Below are positions 28,626-37,139 of a stretch of DNA of 64,000 bases, piece after piece. The first letter of the stretch is position 1; each line of letters starts with the position of its first letter. The stretch lies in NCBI RefSeq assembly GCF_018129685.1, contig NZ_JAFCLG010000007.1:1-64000 (forward strand). The letters are read 5' to 3'. This stretch comes from Bradyrhizobium manausense (GTDB lineage Bacteria; Pseudomonadota; Alphaproteobacteria; Rhizobiales; Xanthobacteraceae). The notes below the pieces were generated by a model. That model had not been told where the DNA came from and did no database searches. It saw only the letters and a list, made by a program, of their open reading frames with translations. The position numbers and the translations under genes are program-made.

Positions 28626-29441
28626 ATGTTCAAGAAGATGTCTGTCGCGCTGCTCGGCAGCGCATGCGCTTTCATTGTCGGCGCCACCGGCGCGAGCGCC
28701 TTCGACAATACCGTGCCGAACGATCCGCCTGCGGTGCTCTACCAGCCGCACGTCGCCCCGGCGCCGGTACGCGTCGCCTCCAACGCCAATATGGGTGGCG
28801 GCTTCATCGAGTTCCTGTTCGGCGATGGTCCCGGCCGCGGCCCGGCCTATGCGCCGCAGCAGTCGATCTATCAGCAACAGCCCGCTTACGCCGATCCGCA
28901 CCGCATGCCGCCGATGGGCGAGCCGCAGATGCAGGGTGGTTATCAGCAGGGCGCAAGCTACCAGCAGGAGGCGGTCGATCCGCGCCAGCGCCCGTTCGAT
29001 CCGAAATTCGAGAAACAACTTGTTGACTATAGCGGCAAGGAAAGTGCCGGCACGATCGTGGTCGATTCCAACAACAAGTTCCTCTACCTCGTCGAGGGCA
29101 ATGGCCGCGCGATGCGCTATGGCATCGGCGTCGGACGCGAGGGCTTCACCTGGACCGGCGTGAAGTCGATCACGGCCAAGCGCGAATGGCCGGATTGGAC
29201 GCCGCCGGCGGAAATGCTCGCCCGCCGTCCCGATTTGCCGCGGCACATGGAAGGCGGTCCGGAAAACCCGCTCGGCGCGCGCGCGATGTATCTCGGCTCC
29301 ACGCTCTACCGCATCCACGGCTCCAATGAGCCCTGGACCATCGGCACCAATGTCTCCTCGGGTTGCATTCGCATGCGCAACGAGGACGTCATCGACCTCT
29401 ACGGTCGCGTCAATGTCGGCACCAAGGTCGTGGTGATGTGA
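28626..29441 (+). CDS. L,D-transpeptidase (ErfK/YbiS/YkuD family)
   Basis: A 271-residue exported enzyme that cross-links peptidoglycan or attaches proteins to it. The signal peptide (MFKKMSVALLGSACAFIVGA) is followed by a Gln/Pro/Tyr-rich linker (about residues 65-115) and the YkuD domain. The catalytic motif is RIHGSNEPW, then SSGCIRMRNEDV with the active Cys. The end VNVGTKVVVM is typical. The start at 28626 begins the secretion signal. A terminator follows. These proteins often occur in several copies in Rhizobiales, where L,D-crosslinks are common. Confidence 0.92.
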   Translation: MFKKMSVALLGSACAFIVGATGASAFDNTVPNDPPAVLYQPHVAPAPVRVASNANMGGGFIEFLFGDGPGRGPAYAPQQSIYQQQPAYADPHRMPPMGEPQMQGGYQQGASYQQEAVDPRQRPFDPKFEKQLVDYSGKESAGTIVVDSNNKFLYLVEGNGRAMRYGIGVGREGFTWTGVKSITAKREWPDWTPPAEMLARRPDLPRHMEGGPENPLGARAMYLGSTLYRIHGSNEPWTIGTNVSSGCIRMRNEDVIDLYGRVNVGTKVVVM

Positions 29442-29460
29442 TCGCTTGACGTTTGAAATG

Positions 29461-29494
29461 AAAACGGCCGCCTCATCGGCGGCCGTCTTTGTTT
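29461..29494. terminator. bidirectional terminator
   Basis: A 9-bp stem acggccgcc/ggcggccgt (29464-29472 with 29478-29486) has AAAA before it and CTTTGTTT after it. It serves the convergent transpeptidase and DUF2076 genes. Confidence 0.85.
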
Positions 29495-29510
29495 GGTGCT
29501 GAGAGCAGCC

Positions 29511-30314
29511 TCACGCGTAATCGCTGCCGCCATCGTCGCCGCCGCCGAAATCGCTGTCGTCGGCCACGTCGATATTGCCGTTGTCGTTGTTGTCGTCATC
29601 CTGATCGTTCGACGCCTGGTCGAAGAAGCCTTGACGAGAATCCCGGTTGGATCCGATGTCGTCGAGGCCGGCATCGCGCGCCAGCGAGCCGCCGGAGGCG
29701 TCGCTGCTCCACGGCGAGCCGCCACCACGCTCCTCGATGATGGTGGTATCGCCAAAGGCCTGGTGCGATCCGCCGCCCATCATGCCGCGGATGCTGGAGA
29801 GCAGCAGCGAGCCGCCGACCACGCCGGCTGCAGCAGCCGCCGCCGTGCCGAGGAACGAGCCGCCGCCGCCCATCGGGGGGACGCCATAGCCTTGTCCGTA
29901 ACCCTGGCCCTGTCCGTAAGCCTGACCATAAGGCGGCTGGCCATAGCCCGGCTGGGCCGGCTGCATCGCCTGGCCGCTGTTCCAGACAGGGCGGGAGTCG
30001 CGCGGCGGCACGTTCGGAACCGAGCCGCGCGATTGGCCTCCGCCGAACAGGGTGTCGCGCATGGTGTCGAGGAAGCCGCCGGATTGGGGCTGCTGTGGCG
30101 CCTGCGCCGCTTCCAGTTCCTGGATGCGGTTATGGGCGCGCTTGAGCGCTTCGTCCTGCAGCAGCGTGGTCTGCACCAGCGCATAGACGGCGCCGGGCGC
30201 CTTGCGTAATCCGTCCGAAATCGCGGCGATCGCGTCGGGATCGCGCGGTGCATTTTCCAGTTTCGAAAGCCGGTCGAAAAGGTCGTCGACGAGCTGGCGT
30301 TCCTGCGGCGTCAT
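29511..30314 (-). CDS. DUF2076 domain protein
   Basis: A 267-residue protein of the DUF2076 family. The N-terminal helical part (MTPQERQLVDDLFDRLSKLE to about residue 70) contains a coiled-coil-like segment. A Gly/Gln/Tyr-rich stretch (about 110-160) and a Gly/Ala-rich hydrophobic segment (about 165-190, AAAAAGVVGGSLLLSS) follow; the tail is acidic (DDDNNDNGNIDVADD). Members are described only as putative ligand-binding or membrane-associated proteins. No neighbour indicates a function. Confidence 0.85.
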   Translation of the reverse strand: MTPQERQLVDDLFDRLSKLENAPRDPDAIAAISDGLRKAPGAVYALVQTTLLQDEALKRAHNRIQELEAAQAPQQPQSGGFLDTMRDTLFGGGQSRGSVPNVPPRDSRPVWNSGQAMQPAQPGYGQPPYGQAYGQGQGYGQGYGVPPMGGGGSFLGTAAAAAAGVVGGSLLLSSIRGMMGGGSHQAFGDTTIIEERGGGSPWSSDASGGSLARDAGLDDIGSNRDSRQGFFDQASNDQDDDNNDNGNIDVADDSDFGGGDDGGSDYA

Positions 30315-30418
30315 GGTCGGTCTCCCTCGCGCGAAACAAGCGCAAGCGGGATGTAGGGTTCCATTGTGGCCCCAACAGAGCCGGCCGGATTAAATTTCGG
30401 TATGCGACTGACTGCCCC

Positions 30419-30460
30419 AAGGCCTACCTTTCAAGCCTTACCCTTCAAGGCTTACCTCTC
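30419..30460. repeat. 14-bp tandem repeat before the DUF2076 gene
   Basis: Three degenerate 14-bp units (aaggcctacctttc, aagccttacccttc and aaggcttacctctc) lie in tandem at 30419-30460 between the ends of the ChbG-like gene and the DUF2076 start region. Confidence 0.75.
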
Positions 30461-30484
30461 AGGGCCGGCTGGCTTTTGCCGGCT

Positions 30485-31330
30485 TCATCCCAATGTCACA
30501 TGGCTGGTCGCGAGAAGCTGCGCGAAGGCGTCGCTGGCGAGATAGGCATGCTCGCGCTCGCGGACTTCGGTCATCGGGTCGAGGCCGGTGAGGATGTCGT
30601 CGACGAAGCCGGGATGGCACATCACGAGGCCGCCGTCAGGCAGGCCTTCCAGGAACTGCCGCATGAGCTCGCCGAAATCGGCCGCGCGCGTGAAATCATA
30701 GGCGCCGGCGAAAGCGGGATTGAACGAAAGACCGGCGCGCGCGGCGTGGCGGCGAAATTGCGCGCTGAGGAGATCGAGCACCATGGCCTTTGGAGAGACC
30801 AGCCGCCGTGTCAGCGGCAAATCACGTCCGCCTTGGCGCACCCAGGCCTTCGGCGCGATCTCGCTGACGGCGTCGACAAAGCCGTCGCGCACTTGCGGAA
30901 ACAGCTGCACATGTTGATGGCCGTCGACGAAGTCGGGCGGCCGGCCGAAGGCTTCCGCGAACGCGAGAAGCTGCGCCCGCACCTCATTGCGAAAGAACTC
31001 GCTGTCGAGCCGTCGCAGGAGCCCGGCGCGCAGCAGCTTGGGAAAGGCCATGAACATGTCGCCGTCGAGCGGACGGAAGTGCATGGTGAGAGGGCGGAAC
31101 GGCGCCGACAAGGTCACGTGCAATCCGATCGCGCAGCGCGGGCTCGCTATCGCGGCGGCCTGAAGCGCCTCGACTTCGCCCGGCTCGATTGCGGGGCCCA
31201 CCATCATCACCGAGGTGGCGTTGAGGCGGCCGCGCGCGACCAGGTCGCGAATGGCACGGTTGACGCCCGGGCTGATGCCGTAATCGTCGGCGCAGAGCCA
31301 GATCTTCCGCGGCGCCGCCGCCGCGCTCAT
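30485..31330 (-). CDS. ChbG/HpnK-like carbohydrate deacetylase (YdjC family)
   Basis: A 281-residue protein with the YdjC-family beta/alpha barrel. Metal-binding motifs are LCADDYGIS at the N terminus (Asp), GLHVTLS, and DGHQHVQLFP (His). The family removes N-acetyl groups from chitooligosaccharides or related sugars; HpnK is its hopanoid-associated branch. The gene overlaps the upstream GT2 gene by 4 bp, so it probably acts on the product of that glycosyltransferase, for example a sugar on a polyprenyl or hopanoid carrier (inference). Confidence 0.87.
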   Translation of the reverse strand: MSAAAAPRKIWLCADDYGISPGVNRAIRDLVARGRLNATSVMMVGPAIEPGEVEALQAAAIASPRCAIGLHVTLSAPFRPLTMHFRPLDGDMFMAFPKLLRAGLLRRLDSEFFRNEVRAQLLAFAEAFGRPPDFVDGHQHVQLFPQVRDGFVDAVSEIAPKAWVRQGGRDLPLTRRLVSPKAMVLDLLSAQFRRHAARAGLSFNPAFAGAYDFTRAADFGELMRQFLEGLPDGGLVMCHPGFVDDILTGLDPMTEVREREHAYLASDAFAQLLATSHVTLG

Positions 31331-32433
31331 TCGGCTGCGGTCCTGCTCGACGCGTCCTGGCTCGAGGCGTCTTGGCTTGAGGTGTTTTGGCTTAAGTCGT
31401 CTTGGCTTGAGGTGTTTTGGGCCTTGTCGGCCTCAAAATGCTTTTCGCTATGCTCGGCAACGAAGTAGATCGGACGCGCCTTCAGCTCGGAGAGGATCTT
31501 GCCGATATATTCGCCGACGATGCCGATCATGATGAGCTGCACGCCGCCGATCGTCATCAGGCCGACCACCAGCGAGGGATAGCCCGGCACCTGCTTGCCG
31601 GTCGTGAACACCTCCCAGAGGATCGAGAGACCGAACAGGAAGGCGACGCCTGCGAGGAGGATGCCGAGCAGGCTGGCGAAGCGCAGCGGCGCCACCGAGA
31701 AGGATGTTACGCCTTCGATCGACAGGCCCAGCAGGCGCGCGGCGCTGAAGGTGGTCACGCCATGGACGCGCGGGGCGGGTTCGTAGTCGACGCGGATCTG
31801 GCGGAAGCCGATCCAGCTTGCGAGCCCCTTGAAGAAGCGGTTGCGCTCCGGCAGTTGCCTCAGCGCCGTGACCGCGCGGGGTGACAGCAAGCGGAAGTCG
31901 CCGGCATCCTCCGGGATCTTCTGGCGCGCGCCCCAATTGATCAGCGCATAGAAGACGTGCACGGCAAGGCGGCGCAGGAAGGGCTCGTTGTCGCGATGCG
32001 CCTTGGCGGTATAGACGACGTCATAGCCGTCCTCGATCCAGTGCCGGACCAGCTGTTCGACCAGCGCAGGAGGATGCTGGCCGTCGCCGTCCATGAACAT
32101 CACGGCGCCGAGCCGGGCATGGTCGAGGCCGGCCATCAGCGCCGCCTCCTTGCCGAAATTGCGCGACAGCGACACCACCTGCACGTCGACCGCGTCGGCC
32201 GGCAGCGCGCGCGCAACCGACAGCGTCGCATCGGCGCTCCCGTCGTCGACATAGACGACTTCGCAGGCGAGCCGATAGCGTTGCCGCAGGGTCTTGGCGA
32301 TGTCGCAGATGCGCTGGTGCAGCCCGGCGAGGCCCGCCGCCTCGTTATAGACGGGGACGACAATCGACAGCCCCTTCGCAGCGGCGGTCGCCGCGGTGGT
32401 GGTCAGGCCGGAAACGTCAGAGCCCAGCGTCAT
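31327..32433 (-). CDS. GT2 family glycosyltransferase (DPM1/ArnC-like)
   Basis: A 368-residue membrane-associated glycosyltransferase. The GT-A domain has IVVPVYNEAAG, VVYVDDGSAD, and the DxD-like MFMDGDGQHPP; the acceptor region has PEDAGDFRLLS. Two C-terminal membrane helices (about residues 235-265 and 275-305) are typical of ArnC/DPM1-type enzymes that load polyprenyl phosphate. The last 35 residues are Ser/Gln/Asp repeats (SSQDxS) outside the family fold. It overlaps the ChbG-like deacetylase gene by 4 bp, so they form an operon. Confidence 0.9.
   Translation of the reverse strand: MTLGSDVSGLTTTAATAAAKGLSIVVPVYNEAAGLAGLHQRICDIAKTLRQRYRLACEVVYVDDGSADATLSVARALPADAVDVQVVSLSRNFGKEAALMAGLDHARLGAVMFMDGDGQHPPALVEQLVRHWIEDGYDVVYTAKAHRDNEPFLRRLAVHVFYALINWGARQKIPEDAGDFRLLSPRAVTALRQLPERNRFFKGLASWIGFRQIRVDYEPAPRVHGVTTFSAARLLGLSIEGVTSFSVAPLRFASLLGILLAGVAFLFGLSILWEVFTTGKQVPGYPSLVVGLMTIGGVQLIMIGIVGEYIGKILSELKARPIYFVAEHSEKHFEADKAQNTSSQDDLSQNTSSQDASSQDASSRTAAE
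31341..31420. repeat. 15-bp tandem repeat in the GT2 gene 3' end
   Basis: Units tcttggcttgaggtg (15 bp) and variants run in tandem from 31355 to 31414, with degenerate flanks at 31341-31354 and 31415-31420. They encode the repeated SSQDxS residues of the glycosyltransferase tail on the minus strand. Confidence 0.85.
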
Positions 32434-32531
32434 CGATCAAGGTTCCAGAGGCATTGAGGTCGTCCCGTCTGCATATGGTAGCTGATGCTTGCTGTCGCCA
32501 CGCTGAACAGAGCTGCCCAACAAACTTGGAT

Positions 32532-33509
32532 TCATTGCCCCAGGAACGCTGCGAGCTTGGCGAACAGCGGGTTCTCCCGGTCGAACACATAGTCGAGCGA
32601 GACCACCGAGACGGTCTCGGCGCCATGTTCGCGCAGGAAGCTCGCCAGCGCATAGAGCTGCCCCGGTGGGCAGTGCAGCGTGAGCATGCCGGACGAGGTC
32701 GGTGCACCGAACGGGGCTTCGACGCCGAAGCGGCTATGGGCTTCGGCGAGCAGCGCGGCGTCGCACTGCCTGAACCGGGTCCGGACCTCGCGGTATTTGT
32801 TGGCGCGCGCCCGTGCCGCGATGTGGTCGAGGATGACGCGCGCGGTCTCGCGGGCCTGCGGCGACCAGTCCGCGCCTTTCGAGGCCACCAGATTGGCCTG
32901 GCTGCGCAGGATCACGCCGTCGTCGAGCACCCGCAGGCCGTTGGCGGCGAGCGTCGCGCCCGTCGTGGTGATGTCGACGATCAGTTCGGCGCTGCCGGCC
33001 GCGGGTGCGCCCTCGGTCGCGCCCGCGCTTTCGACGATGCGGTAATCGCTGATGCCGGCTTGCGAGAAGAACGCGCGGGTGAGGTTGATGAACTTGGTCG
33101 CCACCCGCATCCGCATGTGATGCTGCTCGCGGAAGCCGGTGGCGACATCGTCCAGATCAGCCATGGTGCGGACGTCGATCCAGGCCTGCGGCACCGCGAC
33201 GACGACGTCGGCATAGCCGAAGCCCAGCCCGTCGATCAGCGACACGCGCTTCTCCGCGTCAGCGATGTTCTCCCGCACCAGGTCTTCGCCGGTGACGCCG
33301 AAATGCGCCAGGCCGCGGGACAATTGCGCGGCGATCTCGCTCGCCGACAGATAGGCCACCTCGACATTGTCGAGGCCCGCGATCGTGCCGCGATAGTCGC
33401 GGGCGCCGCCGGCCTTGGACAGCTTGAGCCCGGCGCGGGCGAAGAAAGCTTCGGCGTTTTCCTGTAGGCGGCCCTTGGAGGGAACGGCCAGAACGAATGG
33501 CGCGCTCAT
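32532..33509 (-). CDS. hisG: ATP phosphoribosyltransferase catalytic subunit HisG
   Basis: A 325-residue enzyme for the first step of histidine biosynthesis, joining ATP and PRPP. The catalytic core occupies about residues 1-230, with KGRLQENAEAFF, the bipartite PRPP region, and ELIVDITTTGATLAANGLRV. An extra C-terminal part (about residues 240-325, with MLTLHCPPGQLYALASFL and VSVVSLDYVF) resembles the ACT-like regulatory domain of long-form HisG. HisZ is encoded 3 bp upstream, although HisZ normally works with the short form. Confidence 0.95.
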   Translation of the reverse strand: MSAPFVLAVPSKGRLQENAEAFFARAGLKLSKAGGARDYRGTIAGLDNVEVAYLSASEIAAQLSRGLAHFGVTGEDLVRENIADAEKRVSLIDGLGFGYADVVVAVPQAWIDVRTMADLDDVATGFREQHHMRMRVATKFINLTRAFFSQAGISDYRIVESAGATEGAPAAGSAELIVDITTTGATLAANGLRVLDDGVILRSQANLVASKGADWSPQARETARVILDHIAARARANKYREVRTRFRQCDAALLAEAHSRFGVEAPFGAPTSSGMLTLHCPPGQLYALASFLREHGAETVSVVSLDYVFDRENPLFAKLAAFLGQ

Positions 33510-33512
33510 CGA

Positions 33513-34664
33513 TTAAGCCCCCACCTTGCGGCCGATCCTGGTCAGCGCGTCCACCCAGACCGAGAAGCCGACTGCCGCGATGGGAGCGGGCGATCCGAGT
33601 TGGGTCATCAGTCCATCATAGCGGCCACCGGCCACCAGCGGCTCGACGCCGTTGCCCCGGTGATGCAGTTCGAACTCGAACCCGGTGTAGTAGTCGAGGC
33701 CGCGCCCGAACGCGGTCGAGAAGCGCGTGCTCTTCACGTCGATGCCGCGCGCGGCCATGAAGCCCACCCGGCTCTCGAGCTGGTCGATCGCAGCATTCAG
33801 ATCGAGCCTCGCCTCGGCGGTGAGCGCGCGGAGCGCAGCGACCGCCTCGTCCGGATTGCCCGAAATCGACAGGAAGCGCTTCAGCACCGCGATCGCCTCG
33901 GCCGGCAACGCGCCGCCCTTCAGCGTCGACTGCTCGAGGAAGCGGTCGGCGATCTCGGCCGTGGTGCGGCCGCCGACATTGGTGGTGCCGGCAATCGACA
34001 TCAGATCGGTCACGAAGGCCAGCGCCGCCTTGCGGTCGGAGCCCGCGAGTGCGGCCAGCACGCCTTCATATTCGCTGCGGGCCGCGGTGGTCTCGGCCGC
34101 CAGCCGCTCCAGATCCTGCTCCAGGCTGATCTTGCGGTTGAAATCCTTGACCAGGCGCCGGCGCCAGACCGGGTACAGGTTGAGCGCGTCGAGCAGTGCG
34201 TTGAAGAGCGCGACGTCGCCGGTGCGGATCTCGACGTCGCGCACGCCGAAGGCGGCGGTCGCCTCCAGCGCCAGCGCCAGCGTCTCGGCATCCGCGGCCG
34301 CGCGGTCCTGGCGGCCGAACGATTCGATCCCGGCCTGGAGGAACTCACTGGCCTGTCCGCTGCGATAGCGGAACACGGGCCCCAGATAGCTGAACCCGGC
34401 CGGCTGGCCCGCCCGGTTCGACGCGAGGTAGTCGCGCGCCACCGGGATCGTCAGGTCGGGGCGCAGGCAGAGTTCTTCGCCGGACAGGTCCGTCGTCAAA
34501 TAGAGGCTCTTGCGGATGTCCTCGCCCGACAGGTCCAGAAACGGCTCGGCCGGCTGCAGGATGGCGGGCTCGGCCCTGACATAGCCCGCCTGCGCGAACG
34601 ACAACAGCAGCGCATCCGCCCAGGCGGCGGAGCCGGCAGCATTTGAGGTGGCAGTCGCGGTCAT
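33513..34664 (-). CDS. hisZ: ATP phosphoribosyltransferase regulatory subunit HisZ
   Basis: A 383-residue HisRS-like paralog that activates HisG. It keeps the class II synthetase fold: LDLSGEDIRKSLYLTTD, ELCLRPDLTIPVARDYL (motif 2 region), and FGRGLDYYTGFEFELHH, VAGGRYDGLMTQLG near the end, with no anticodon-binding domain. The start at 34664 (MTATATSNAAG) is preferred; in-frame ATG codons at 34676 and 34736 are possible. It precedes hisG by 3 bp, forming a two-gene operon. Confidence 0.93.
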   Translation of the reverse strand: MTATATSNAAGSAAWADALLLSFAQAGYVRAEPAILQPAEPFLDLSGEDIRKSLYLTTDLSGEELCLRPDLTIPVARDYLASNRAGQPAGFSYLGPVFRYRSGQASEFLQAGIESFGRQDRAAADAETLALALEATAAFGVRDVEIRTGDVALFNALLDALNLYPVWRRRLVKDFNRKISLEQDLERLAAETTAARSEYEGVLAALAGSDRKAALAFVTDLMSIAGTTNVGGRTTAEIADRFLEQSTLKGGALPAEAIAVLKRFLSISGNPDEAVAALRALTAEARLDLNAAIDQLESRVGFMAARGIDVKSTRFSTAFGRGLDYYTGFEFELHHRGNGVEPLVAGGRYDGLMTQLGSPAPIAAVGFSVWVDALTRIGRKVGA

Positions 34665-34917
34665 CTCGGGGTCCATCGTCCCGGGAGAACCGGGCGGGGC
34701 AAGGGGAGGTGCTCGAATTGCCGCAGCCCTTAGCATGGCCGGAAAACGGTTTCGACCTCCAAAGGATCAATCGCTTAACGACTTTGAAGCCGTCCGGGCC
34801 TTCGAGCATGTGTCGGATGCCGCGCGGCGCGACCTTACCGATGAAAGGTATAAAAATACCGTAATGCGATGTCCGCGACGCCAGTTCACGCCGGCGCGGC
34901 AGCGGTTGTCGTTCGCA

Positions 34918-35133
34918 TCACTCGAGTCGGCCGGAGCTGTCCTTGTAGTCCTCGATCGTCGGCGTCTTGGCCGGACCAGACTCCGGGCCGTTGAACGCGG
35001 CGTTCCCGGCGAGGTGTTCTGCCAGATCGACAATTCGCTGCCTCTTGCTGGAATCCGTGATGCGGAGAAACATCTTGATGAGACGCAGTTCCTGGCGTCG
35101 CATCTCGAGCCCAGCATCGTCGTCCATGGCCAT
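34918..35133 (-). CDS. conserved small protein, helical
   Basis: A 71-residue protein with the segment LRLIKMFLRITDSSKRQRIVDLAEHLA, a pattern seen in small rhizobial proteins and in the helix that follows HTH domains of XRE-type regulators. The C-terminal part is Ser/Pro-rich. There is no recognisable DNA-binding motif left, so it may be a remnant or an adaptor. The ribosome site is weak. Confidence 0.55.
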   Translation of the reverse strand: MAMDDDAGLEMRRQELRLIKMFLRITDSSKRQRIVDLAEHLAGNAAFNGPESGPAKTPTIEDYKDSSGRLE

Positions 35134-35337
35134 TCATCCCGTGCCCGCGTGGTCGCCGGGGTGAGATCGAGCCGGCGTCGTCGAAGCGAAAAGATACGAA
35201 CGTCGTGCAATCGAGTTTCAGCGCCGTCGATCGGCTGCGAACATCCGACGCACGCGCCTCATCCATCCGCGACGTCCGAGTGCTTCACAATGAGAGATTG
35301 AGAACCCTTGGCAAGTTGTCACATACTCAATTTGGGT

Positions 35338-35904
35338 ATGCTGGATGAGACGTTCGCTGCCGCCTTCGTTTACAAGATGAAAGCTGGTTTCCGATTCATG
35401 CAAAATGCTTCCGATATCATCCGGACAGTCTCGCGACACACACTGGCCTACATGCTGTTTTCGATCAGCGAGATGTTCCGCAACTACGACGAATTCGATC
35501 CGATGGACCTTCTGATCATTCACGCGATTCTCAATGCGAACGTCATCAGTGTGATGAACGATCCGTCGCTGGACGAGAAGTTTTCGAGCATCCACACGGT
35601 CGAGCCGGATGCGATCAAGCAGGGCGTGTCGCGAGCGGCGCTCTCGCGCTTCCTGAGCCTGCCGCTGGAGACGGTTCGCCGTCGCGTGACGGGACTGAAG
35701 AGGCGGAAGATTCTCGCCGAGACAAAGGCCGGGCTGATCGTGACAGAGCAGAACGCATTCAAGTTCGGTAACAACCACGAACTCCAGAAGACCAACATGC
35801 TGTTGCTCACCAAGCTGCTTCGCGACCTCAAGCGCGCGGGCATCAATGGGCCGGACGATCTACGTGCGCCCGAGAGCGCGGCATCGACCAGGAAGGCGAA
35901 ATAG
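35338..35904 (+). CDS. winged-helix regulatory protein, Crp-like HTH
   Basis: A protein of about 188 residues. The second half contains SRAALSRFLSLPLETVRRRV, LKRRKILAETKAGLIVT, which fits a Crp/MarR-like winged helix (about residues 95-145). The first half is helical (MLFSISEMFRNYDEFDPMD) without a recognisable sensor motif. The start is uncertain: ATG 35338 has a weak ribosome site, and TTG 35308 and ATG 35377 are alternatives. The AraC-type gene follows 10 bp downstream, so the two probably form a unit. Confidence 0.65.
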   Translation: MLDETFAAAFVYKMKAGFRFMQNASDIIRTVSRHTLAYMLFSISEMFRNYDEFDPMDLLIIHAILNANVISVMNDPSLDEKFSSIHTVEPDAIKQGVSRAALSRFLSLPLETVRRRVTGLKRRKILAETKAGLIVTEQNAFKFGNNHELQKTNMLLLTKLLRDLKRAGINGPDDLRAPESAASTRKAK

Positions 35905-35914
35905 GCTGCGGGAC

Positions 35915-36922
35915 ATGGATCAAAGCCTTCTCGACATTGCACGCGACGGAGCGAGCAAGAGTGCGGCGGAATGCCTGTTGTCGTTCCAGGGTCTCAAGGC
36001 ATCCTCGGCACTCGAACTGCAATCCTACGACATCGATCATTTCGGCGACAGCGAGCGATATGCCGGTGCGTCGAGCATGCCGTTATCAGCCGGCTCCACT
36101 GCGATCATGCGTGCGCGGCTCAGCCTGCCGAACCTGAGCCTGTCGCTGGTCAAGACCTTCCCGCGGATCATCAGGGGTTACCAGCTGGCGCATGCTGCGG
36201 CCGTGGTGGTGCCGATGGATCACGTGACCACCACCCGTATCAATGGGCAATCGATCGGTAGCTCCATCGTCGTCCTGAAGGGCACCTCCGATTGCCTGGT
36301 CTACGAGCCCGTCGGCCGCATGATCGGTGTCATCTACTTCACGCCGCCCGCGAGCGAGCTCTGGTCTCGGCTGGATGGCTATCATTTGCTGAGTCCGGCA
36401 CCGGACATGCTCGCGGCCCTGCGCGGTCAGATTTCCACGACGCTTGAGACCGCGGCCAATGATCCGGATTTGCTGAACGCGCCGATGTCGCGTGCGTCGG
36501 TCGAACGATCGCTGCTCGGCGCGATGGATGCCGCCCTCGAAACCAGCGTGGACATCCGATCGACGCACGCCACGACGTCGACCTATCTGCGGATCGTCGC
36601 CGAGATGGAGAGCTTGATCCGGCACGATCTGACGATCTGGCACAAGACCACCGAGATGGCAGCGCGGGTGGGGGTGTCGGTTCGCACGCTGCAGAGTGCG
36701 ACGCAAGCCATCTGCGGCATGAGCCCGCATCGCTACTCCAGGGTCCTGCGCCTCTGGTCGGTGCGCCGGCAGCTGCGCAGCGGACCGGGACGCCGCAGCG
36801 TGAAGGCCTGCGCCATTGCGCATGGCTTCTGGCATCTGAGCGAGTTCGCGGCGAGTTACCGGGCGGCGTTCGGAGAGCTGCCGTCCGAGACGCTGCATCG
36901 GTCGATGCGCGAGCACAGCTAG
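35915..36922 (+). CDS. AraC-family transcriptional regulator
   Basis: A 335-residue regulator. Residues 1-210 form an AraC-binding-2-like sensing domain (LSLVKTFPRIIRGYQLAHAAAVVVPM). Two HTH motifs lie at the C terminus: MAARVGVSVRTLQSATQAI near residue 245 and AIAHGFWHLSEFAASYRAAFG near residue 310. The start MDQSLLDIARDG at 35915 lies 10 bp after the preceding regulator. A family A repeat follows the gene. Targets unknown. Confidence 0.85.
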   Translation: MDQSLLDIARDGASKSAAECLLSFQGLKASSALELQSYDIDHFGDSERYAGASSMPLSAGSTAIMRARLSLPNLSLSLVKTFPRIIRGYQLAHAAAVVVPMDHVTTTRINGQSIGSSIVVLKGTSDCLVYEPVGRMIGVIYFTPPASELWSRLDGYHLLSPAPDMLAALRGQISTTLETAANDPDLLNAPMSRASVERSLLGAMDAALETSVDIRSTHATTSTYLRIVAEMESLIRHDLTIWHKTTEMAARVGVSVRTLQSATQAICGMSPHRYSRVLRLWSVRRQLRSGPGRRSVKACAIAHGFWHLSEFAASYRAAFGELPSETLHRSMREHS

Positions 36923-36973
36923 CCGGCCACAGCGACGTGGTCATGACGAAATAAGGCTCGGTCGGACTGGTTT

Positions 36974-37105
36974 ACCTCTCCCCAACGGGGAGAGGTCGAA
37001 TTTCGCAGCAATTCGGGTGAGGGGCCGCGACACCCAGTGAGACCTGAACCCCTCACCCGGATCGCATCTTGTGATGCGATCCGACCTCTCCCTTCGGGAG
37101 AGGTG
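36974..37105. repeat. dispersed palindromic repeat, family A copy 2
   Basis: Same layout as the copy at 6431-6583: hairpin cctctccc..gggagagg, core gtgaggggccgcg and cccctcacccgg, inner gatcgcatc/gatgcgatc, and a second cctctccc..gggagagg hairpin. It lies between the AraC gene and rsmE. Confidence 0.85.
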
Positions 37106-37139
37106 AAATCCCCCGGCCCCGCATCGATTCAACTAAGAC

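Noticed and set aside
31327..31420. Tandem repeat as a possible CRISPR array
   Set aside because: The units are 15 bp with no spacers and lie in frame inside a glycosyltransferase gene.
34767..35210. Alternative 147-codon frame over the small protein at 34918-35133
   Set aside because: It is in another frame, with Arg/Ser-rich composition; the 71-residue frame has the better helical pattern.
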